Assembly: GCF_042139015.1 (NCBI RefSeq)
Contig: NZ_JBHIKY010000006.1
Span: 1 to 64,000, forward strand
Direction: 5' to 3'
Origin: JBHIKY01 sp042139015
Lineage (GTDB): Bacteria > Bacillota > Bacilli > Bacillales > Marinococcaceae
DNA: 64,000 nt
A program made the position numbers and the translations under genes. Under the pieces are notes generated by a model. The model had not been told where the DNA came from, ran no database searches, and saw only the letters and a program-made list of their open reading frames with translations. Positions 58,179 through 64,000 of the stretch are shown piece after piece; the stretch's first letter is position 1; every line of letters begins with the position of its first letter.

Positions 58179-58284
58179 GTGTCATAAAAACGAGTCTGCA
58201 AACGAATACAGTCTAGCGTTATAATTAAGATATACTGGGGAAAAATGCTAGCATAGGAAGTAAAGGCAGCAATGAGGTGTTCGA

Positions 58285-59934
58285 ATGAAAATAGTGAAGT
58301 GCGAATGCGGCCATGAAAATCCTTATGGAACACATTTATGTGAATCCTGCGGAAACCCGCTTATTGAAAAAGATAAAAAAGCTGCCATCGTAGACATGCG
58401 TTATGAAGGTGTGGCGCGACGTTCCCAAACGTACAACAAATCAATAGTTGATAAGATATGGAATTTCTTTTCTTCCGTAAAGGTTGGTATATGGATCATT
58501 GTCCTGACGCTGATCGCTTCCTCCATTGGAACGATTTTTCCTCAGGAAATGTATATTCCAAATAATGTGAACGCAGCAGAGCACTATCAGGATGAGTACG
58601 GACTCGCGGGGCAGCTGTATTATACGCTTGGCTTTCATAATTTATATGGGTCATGGTGGTATATGGCTTTAATTGCGTCTCTGGGCATCTCTCTTATTAT
58701 TGCAAGCATTGACCGTGTCGTCCCGCTATACCGGGCTTTGAAAATGCAGCGGGTCACAAGAAATGAAGGTTTTTTAAAAAGACAGCGGTTGTTCGGTAAA
58801 CACACGGTTAGTAATCAGGAGGAGCTTGTAAATAAAGCAGGCGCTGTACTTAAAAAGAAAAAATATAACATACGTGAAGAAAATGGAAATCTTGTTGCGG
58901 AAAAAGGACGTTTTGCCCGCTGGGGGCCTTATATTAACCACGTCGGCCTTATAATATTTCTTAGTGGCGCCATGCTGCGTTTTTTTCCGGGTATGTATAT
59001 AGATGATCTTGTCTGGGTACGAGAAGGAGAACGAGAAGTAGTGCCTGGCACTGATGGCCAGTATTACGTAGAAAACAATGAATTCACTGTGGAAATGTAC
59101 GATGAAAATGATGAAACATTTGGGCCGGCAATGCAGCGTGCAGGCGGTCCGCAGGTGAAATCCTACCGGACGGACGCCATTTTATACGAACGTACCGGCG
59201 AAGGTCCAGCCGGAGTGGACCCGGAAGTAGAAGAAATAAACGAAAAAGATATTACTGTTAATAATCCATTGCGGTTTGATGGTTTTTCCTTATACCAGAT
59301 GGATTACAAACTGAACGAGCTCAATCAAATGTCGTTTACGATGGATAATAGGGAGACTGGAGAAAGCGTAGGAGAACTGACCATTGATTTATTTGATCCA
59401 CAGAGTGAATATGAACTCGAGAACGGCTACAAAGTAATAGTTGATTCGTATTTTCCTAATTTTGAATTTGATGACGACGGGGAACCTTCGACTATTTCGA
59501 GCATCCCGGACAATCCTGCCTTCATATTTCAAATGATATCACCGGAGCATCCTGATGAGGGTGAATACAGCTTTGTCGGTATACAGCGTAATCAGGATGT
59601 GTTTCGAGAAAACGATTATCAAATGACTTTTAACGGTGTTGAAACAAAAGATGTCACCGCCTTAACAGTTAGAAAAGATATGACGCTGCCGTTTATTATA
59701 GTCGGCGGTGTGATATTTATGATCGGCTTAATTCAAGGATCCTATTGGTCGCACCGCCGAATATGGATTCAACGCATCGGTGATGAAATCTGGCTTTCCG
59801 GCCATGCAAATAAACATTGGGAAACGTTAAAAAAAGATTTTCGATATTTATCGGAACAGACAGGATTACCAGAGCCTGCAGATCAATCTGGATTGAAAGC
59901 GGATAGTGATAACAAGAAAGAACAGGAGGGATGA
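58285..59934 (+). CDS. resB: Cytochrome c biogenesis protein ResB
   Basis: 549 residues. The N-terminal CxC...CxxC zinc-ribbon (CECGHENPYGTHLCESCG) is typical of Bacillus ResB. Membrane helices lie at ~65-85, ~115-140, ~215-235 and ~475-495, with a large extracytoplasmic domain (~240-470) between. With ResC it exports heme and attaches it to c-type apocytochromes. It follows rluB by 106 bases; the resA gene expected in this gap is absent. Confidence 0.93.
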   Translation: MKIVKCECGHENPYGTHLCESCGNPLIEKDKKAAIVDMRYEGVARRSQTYNKSIVDKIWNFFSSVKVGIWIIVLTLIASSIGTIFPQEMYIPNNVNAAEHYQDEYGLAGQLYYTLGFHNLYGSWWYMALIASLGISLIIASIDRVVPLYRALKMQRVTRNEGFLKRQRLFGKHTVSNQEELVNKAGAVLKKKKYNIREENGNLVAEKGRFARWGPYINHVGLIIFLSGAMLRFFPGMYIDDLVWVREGEREVVPGTDGQYYVENNEFTVEMYDENDETFGPAMQRAGGPQVKSYRTDAILYERTGEGPAGVDPEVEEINEKDITVNNPLRFDGFSLYQMDYKLNELNQMSFTMDNRETGESVGELTIDLFDPQSEYELENGYKVIVDSYFPNFEFDDDGEPSTISSIPDNPAFIFQMISPEHPDEGEYSFVGIQRNQDVFRENDYQMTFNGVETKDVTALTVRKDMTLPFIIVGGVIFMIGLIQGSYWSHRRIWIQRIGDEIWLSGHANKHWETLKKDFRYLSEQTGLPEPADQSGLKADSDNKKEQEG

Positions 59935-59938
59935 AAAC

Positions 59939-61126
59939 ATGGAAGCATGGAGTGGTAATTTACTGCTGACAGCATTTTTCTGTTATTTAGCAGCTACCAT
60001 TTTCTTTTCGGTGTCTGTCACCGGAAAAAAATGGCGCGATAAACAGGGAGAAATGACCGGTAACCGCTGGGGAAGAATAGGATTCGGCTTTGCGATTTTC
60101 GGGTTTGTTCTTGCGGCAGGTTACTTTATAACAAGATGGATGGTAGCCGGACATGCCCCGGTCAGCAATATGTTTGAATATACGACCTTTTTAGGTATTG
60201 CGCTGGGGTTTGCTTTTTTAATTCTGTATTTTATCTATAGAACTGATGTACTTGGAATGTTTGCCATGCCGGTAGTTATGCTGATCATTGCTTATGCATC
60301 AATTTTTCCTACGGAAGTGGAACCATTGATTCCAGCGCTGCAGAGTAATTGGCTGAAGATTCACGTGACCACCACAGCCCTGGGGCAGGGGATCTTGTCT
60401 GTCGGATTTGTTGCGGGCCTGATCTATCTAATCAGAACGGTTGACTTTTCAAAGAAAGGAAAGCAGATTTTCTGGCTGGAATTCATTATGTACAGCATCA
60501 TCAGTTTATTTGGTTTTATTCTGATTCGTTATATTTTTGGAATGTTTAATTACGAAGCAAGATTTGAATACGTGGATGAAACAGGAGAAGGAGCCGAGAT
60601 GCTTTACCAGCTCCCTGCTCTGATTGGTCCACATGAAGGTGAACTTACGAGCTCTGGGACAATGGAACCTTTATTCAGTCTTCCTGCATGGATAAGAAGT
60701 GATGATACCAATACAGTTATTTGGGCATTAATAACAGGAGTAGTCCTCTATCTGCTGCTGCGATTGATTTTTAGAAAGCCGGTCAGCGGTTCTCTGCAGC
60801 CTCTGCTTCGAGGAATTAATCCGGACACAGTAGATGAAGTAAGCTACCGTGCAATTGCAATCGGGTTTCCAGTATTTACATTAGGCGGATTAATCTTTGC
60901 GATGATTTGGGCGCAGATTGCCTGGACAAGATTCTGGGGCTGGGATCCTAAGGAAGTCTGGGCATTAATTACGTTTTTATTTTATGCCGCGTATTTACAT
61001 TTGAGGCTCTCCAGAGGCTGGCATGGTGAAAAATCAGCCTGGCTTTGTGTAATCGGCTTCGCTATTATAATGTTTAACCTGGTGTTTGTTAACCTCGTTA
61101 TCGCTGGACTGCATTCATATGCATAA
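59939..61126 (+). CDS. resC: Cytochrome c biogenesis protein ResC (CcsA)
   Basis: A 395-residue heme-handling membrane protein with about eight helices. The heme-binding WWD-type motif (WGWDPKEVWALI) and conserved His residues (GHAPVSNMFEY, HLRLSRGWHGEKSAW) are present. ATG 59939 follows CAGGAGGG, 4 bases after resB. A terminator follows. Confidence 0.93.
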   Translation: MEAWSGNLLLTAFFCYLAATIFFSVSVTGKKWRDKQGEMTGNRWGRIGFGFAIFGFVLAAGYFITRWMVAGHAPVSNMFEYTTFLGIALGFAFLILYFIYRTDVLGMFAMPVVMLIIAYASIFPTEVEPLIPALQSNWLKIHVTTTALGQGILSVGFVAGLIYLIRTVDFSKKGKQIFWLEFIMYSIISLFGFILIRYIFGMFNYEARFEYVDETGEGAEMLYQLPALIGPHEGELTSSGTMEPLFSLPAWIRSDDTNTVIWALITGVVLYLLLRLIFRKPVSGSLQPLLRGINPDTVDEVSYRAIAIGFPVFTLGGLIFAMIWAQIAWTRFWGWDPKEVWALITFLFYAAYLHLRLSRGWHGEKSAWLCVIGFAIIMFNLVFVNLVIAGLHSYA

Positions 61127-61130
61127 AACA

Positions 61131-61161
61131 CGGCTGTTCCTGAAGGGGACAGCCGCTTTTC
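61131..61161 (+). terminator. Terminator between resC and resD
   Basis: CGGCTGT (61131-61137) pairs with ACAGCCG (61149-61155), extended by CC/GG, then CTTTT. resDE therefore probably also has its own promoter in the 61.16-61.2 kb gap. Confidence 0.8.
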
Positions 61162-61217
61162 AAAAATGGTAAACTATTCATAAGATCAGAAAAAGACTCT
61201 CGGGAGGATGTTCTCTT

Positions 61218-61934
61218 ATGTCAACTGATGCAAAAATTCTCGTGGTAGATGATGAAGAACGAATTCGAAGGCTGTTAAAAATGTATCTAGAAAGAGAAGA
61301 ATACGATGTGATGGAAGCAGAGAACGGAGAAGAGGCACTCGATCTCGCTCTTCATCATGAATTCGATGTAATTCTACTTGATTTAATGCTTCCAGGGATG
61401 GACGGAATAGAAGTCTGTCAAGAACTCCGTAAAGCAAAAGCCACCCCAGTTATTATGCTTACAGCAAAAGGAGAAGAAGCAAACAGGGTCCAGGGTTTTG
61501 AAGTGGGAACTGATGATTATATTGTGAAGCCATTTAGTCCGAGAGAAGTAATTCTGCGTGTAAAGGCTCTTTTAAGAAGAGCTTCTTCTACGAAATTTTT
61601 ACAGACGGAGACACAGGCAAAGGATATTCTCGTCTTTCCACATTTGACAATTGATAATGACGCCCACAGAGTGACCGTCGATAACGATATCATTGGGCTG
61701 ACCCCGAAGGAATATGAATTGCTGCTGTATTTAGCGCAATCTCCTGATAAAGTTTTTTCAAGAGAACAGCTCTTAAAAGATGTCTGGAATTATGATTTCT
61801 TTGGAGATCTGCGCACTGTGGATACGCATATTAAACGGCTGCGCGAAAAACTGAGTCGTGTTTCCGAAGACGCAGCAGACATGATTTCGACAGTCTGGGG
61901 TGTAGGTTATAAATTTGAGGCAGCTGCAAAGTAA
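61218..61934 (+). CDS. resD: Response regulator ResD
   Basis: A 238-residue OmpR-type regulator. Receiver domain: Asp11-Asp12, phosphorylated Asp55 (LLDLMLPG), and Lys in KPFSPRE; C-terminal winged helix (~135-235; TPKEYELLLYLAQ, VDTHIKRLREKL). With ResE it controls respiration genes under oxygen limitation. SD GGGAGGATG lies upstream. Its stop overlaps the resE start (TAATG). Confidence 0.93.
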   Translation: MSTDAKILVVDDEERIRRLLKMYLEREEYDVMEAENGEEALDLALHHEFDVILLDLMLPGMDGIEVCQELRKAKATPVIMLTAKGEEANRVQGFEVGTDDYIVKPFSPREVILRVKALLRRASSTKFLQTETQAKDILVFPHLTIDNDAHRVTVDNDIIGLTPKEYELLLYLAQSPDKVFSREQLLKDVWNYDFFGDLRTVDTHIKRLREKLSRVSEDAADMISTVWGVGYKFEAAAK

Positions 61935-63721
61935 TGCTGTGGCGGAGTGTTGTAGGGAAGCTTTGGTTTACGATTCTATTATTAGTTTCTGTGGTTCTGC
62001 TCATTCTTACGGTATTACTTCTGCAGTTCTTTGAAAGGTTTCATATAACGCAGGCAGAAGAACAGCTCACTAACCATGCAAATGTAATTGTGTCGGTGCT
62101 GGAGGAAAATGAAAACACCGACGAAGCATTAAACACCGTAGAACGTATTGCGGGATCTTATAATACAAATGTAGCACTCTATCAAGGGGATAATGCCTGG
62201 AAGTCCTCTACAAATACGCGTGGAGCGATTGAACTTCCACTCTCGCTTTTTCCAGAAGACGAACAGCTTCAGAAAGTTCTCGAAAACCGGGAACAAGTGA
62301 TTACACATGGTGACTTTCCTATTACGGAAAATGGCGAGGAAGTGCATAATGAAATATTTGTCGTAGGTATGCCATTTGAGATGACAAACGGAGAGGAAGG
62401 CGCGCTCTATTTGTATCAGTCCCTGGCTGTGATTGAGGATACTACGGGGCAGACAAAACAGATAATTCTGCTTTCAGCAGGCATTGCCATCATACTCACG
62501 ACAGTCTTTGCCTTTTTTTTATCGACACGAATTACAGCGCCGCTCCGAAAGATGCGGCAGCTGGCTCTTGATGTGGCAAAAGGGGACTTTGAAACGAAGG
62601 TACCCATTTTAACGAACGATGAAATCGGACAGCTGGGCAACGCCTTTAATCGCATGGGAAGAGAATTAAATCATAACATTCAAGCATTAAATCAAGAAAA
62701 AGAGCAGCTCTCGCTGATTTTGAGCAGTATGGCCGATGGAGTCATTACGATGGATAGAAGAGGCAGCATTATTGTAACAAATCCACCTGCTGACAGATTT
62801 TTGCAATCTTCTTATTTTGAAAATAATGACATGGAAGCTTCAAATGAACTGCCCGAAGGATTAAAGAATTTATTTAAGCAGGTTGTCTCTACTGAGCAGG
62901 AGCAGTTAAATGAAGTTGATATTCAAGGGAGAAGCTATGCTGTGCTTATGACTCCGCTTTATGATAATCATTTTGTAAGGGGAGTCGTTGCCGTAATCCG
63001 CGATATGACGGAAGAACGCCAGCACGATAAACTGCGGAAAGATTTTATAGCAAATGTATCACATGAGCTTCGGACGCCAATATCTATGCTTCAGGGGTAC
63101 AGCGAAGCAATTATTGATGATATTGCCGCCACGGAGGAAGACAAAAAAGAGATAGGGAAAATTATTTATGATGAATCAATGCGGATGGGCAGGCTGGTAA
63201 ATGAACTGCTCGATCTAGCCCGTATGGAAGCAGGATTCATTCAACTTAACAAAGAGCTGGTGGATATCTTTCTGCTTAGTGAAAAAATCCATAAAAAATT
63301 CCAGGGGCTTGCCAGAGAAGCAGAGGTTGGTTTAAAGATCGTCAAAGATGGCACTCAACCAATGATCGTACTCGACCCAGACCGTTATGAACAAGTGGTC
63401 ACCAATCTAATTCATAATGCAATTCGGCACACAGAGCCTGGTGGAACTGTTACTTTATACGTGATCACATTCCCTGAAGGTATTCGGATTAAAGTTGAAG
63501 ACACCGGATCCGGAATTCCGGAAGAAGATCTTCCCTATGTATTTGAGCGGTTTTATAAAGCAGATAAAGCGCGGACGAGAGGAAGAGCAGGGGGGACCGG
63601 TCTTGGACTGGCGATCGCAAAAAATATTGTTGAAGCGCATGATGGAGAAATATCTGTACACAGCAGGCTGAAGGAAGGCACTACCTTTCATTTCTTCTTG
63701 CCTGCGGAACGCAACGGATGA
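61934..63721 (+). CDS. resE: Sensor histidine kinase ResE
   Basis: 595 residues. TM1 (~10-32), extracytoplasmic sensor (~35-175), TM2 (~178-198), HAMP (~200-250), PAS (~260-370), HisKA with NVSHELRTPISML (phospho-His), and HATPase with N (NLIHNAIRH), G1 (DTGSGIPE), F and G2 (GGTGLGLAIAKN) boxes. Partner of ResD, coupled by a one-base overlap. Confidence 0.94.
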   Translation: MLWRSVVGKLWFTILLLVSVVLLILTVLLLQFFERFHITQAEEQLTNHANVIVSVLEENENTDEALNTVERIAGSYNTNVALYQGDNAWKSSTNTRGAIELPLSLFPEDEQLQKVLENREQVITHGDFPITENGEEVHNEIFVVGMPFEMTNGEEGALYLYQSLAVIEDTTGQTKQIILLSAGIAIILTTVFAFFLSTRITAPLRKMRQLALDVAKGDFETKVPILTNDEIGQLGNAFNRMGRELNHNIQALNQEKEQLSLILSSMADGVITMDRRGSIIVTNPPADRFLQSSYFENNDMEASNELPEGLKNLFKQVVSTEQEQLNEVDIQGRSYAVLMTPLYDNHFVRGVVAVIRDMTEERQHDKLRKDFIANVSHELRTPISMLQGYSEAIIDDIAATEEDKKEIGKIIYDESMRMGRLVNELLDLARMEAGFIQLNKELVDIFLLSEKIHKKFQGLAREAEVGLKIVKDGTQPMIVLDPDRYEQVVTNLIHNAIRHTEPGGTVTLYVITFPEGIRIKVEDTGSGIPEEDLPYVFERFYKADKARTRGRAGGTGLGLAIAKNIVEAHDGEISVHSRLKEGTTFHFFLPAERNG

Positions 63722-63734
63722 TAGGGGGAATCCT

Positions 63735-64000
63735 ATGAAAGCCTGGTACGAAGAACATTTTCAAGAAGATTATTTACGAGTCTATGACCATCGCGACGAA
63801 GAAAAAGCTGCAGCAGAACTGGCTCCGATCATGGAATATGTAGAAATACGCCGAAATATGAAAGCAGTTGATCTTTGCTGTGGTAACGGCAGACACGCAA
63901 GGTGGCTGGCAAGAAAAGGGATTCATGTGACAGGGGTTGATTTATCGGCTGCATTACTGAAAAAAGCGATAGATCTGACGAGTGGTCTGCCTGTCAATTA
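63735..64000 (+). CDS. SAM-dependent methyltransferase, 3' end outside the window
   Basis: 88 codons are visible from ATG 63735 (SD AGGGGGA). The N-terminus MKAWYEEHFQEDYLRVYDHR and the SAM motif VDLCCGNGRHARWLA mark a class I methyltransferase. It starts 13 bases after resE and is probably co-transcribed. Substrate unknown; the gene runs off the edge. Confidence 0.8.
   Translation, partial: MKAWYEEHFQEDYLRVYDHRDEEKAAAELAPIMEYVEIRRNMKAVDLCCGNGRHARWLARKGIHVTGVDLSAALLKKAIDLTSGLPVN

Noticed and set aside
1..64000. CRISPR array
   Set aside because: No series of regularly spaced short repeats was found. The repeats present are dispersed single units.

Overview
The window is chromosomal DNA from an endospore-forming Firmicute of the family Bacillaceae. 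The evidence is gene content and order: yqjA-yqjC-yqjE-polY1, nudF-spoIIM-fur-yqzK-xerD-deoB-punA, dacF-spoIIAA-AB-sigF-spoVA-lysA-ppiB, ribDEBAHT-ypuF-scpAB, dacB-spmAB-rluB-resBCDE. Ribosome binding sites are strong, TTG/GTG starts are frequent and sigma-A promoters are clear. No species can be named from sequence alone.

Layout. 1-0.13 kb: 3' end of an IS3-family element. 0.2-8.7 kb: Zur-controlled zinc-binding lipoprotein, bacilliredoxin, tRNA-Arg, exporter, L,D-transpeptidase, a 30-codon Prli42-like gene, epimerase, peptidase, ScoC-like regulator and DNA polymerase IV. 8.7-13.8 kb: yaaR, a phosphatase/fructosamine-kinase pair (probable protein deglycation), a methyltransferase and asparagine synthase. 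13.9-16.1 kb: a decayed carotenoid cluster. 16.2-24.7 kb: PAP2 phosphatase, PTS IIA with a one-PRD antiterminator, citramalate synthase, uppP, a ResA-like thioredoxin, nudF, spoIIM, fur and xerD. 24.7-36.0 kb: nucleoside salvage operon deoB-punA-punA2-pdp.

The most unusual region is 27.85-34.95 kb. The resident pdp gene is split by an AT-rich insert of about 7.1 kb flanked by a 14-bp direct repeat of pdp sequence. The insert carries (i) an HTH domain fused in frame to the first ~90 codons of the host pdp, (ii) a complete foreign pdp coupled to it by ATGA, which would restore the lost enzyme, (iii) an unrecognised three-gene operon (soluble protein, Cys-rich protein, membrane/coiled-coil protein), and (iv) an OLD-type ATPase/TOPRIM nuclease overlapping a UvrD-like helicase, the gene pair of a Gabija-type anti-phage system. 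No recombinase is recognised inside it. It looks like a defence cargo that enters a housekeeping gene and supplies a replacement.

36.0-36.8 kb is a gene-free patch of nested repeats (hairpins, a dispersed repeat, a ~150-bp MITE) ending just before a sigma-F-type promoter. 36.8-44.5 kb is the forespore region (dacF, spoIIAA-AB-sigF, spoVAA-AB-AF) with lysA and ppiB. 44.5-49.1 kb is the riboflavin operon under an FMN riboswitch. 49.1-51.8 kb holds ypuF, scpAB and a DUF421 gene. 51.9-57.1 kb holds small genes, a second forespore operon with the displaced spoVAC-AD-AE, and dacB-spmA-spmB. 57.1-64 kb holds a repeat, rluB, resB-resC-resD-resE (no resA here) and the start of a methyltransferase gene.
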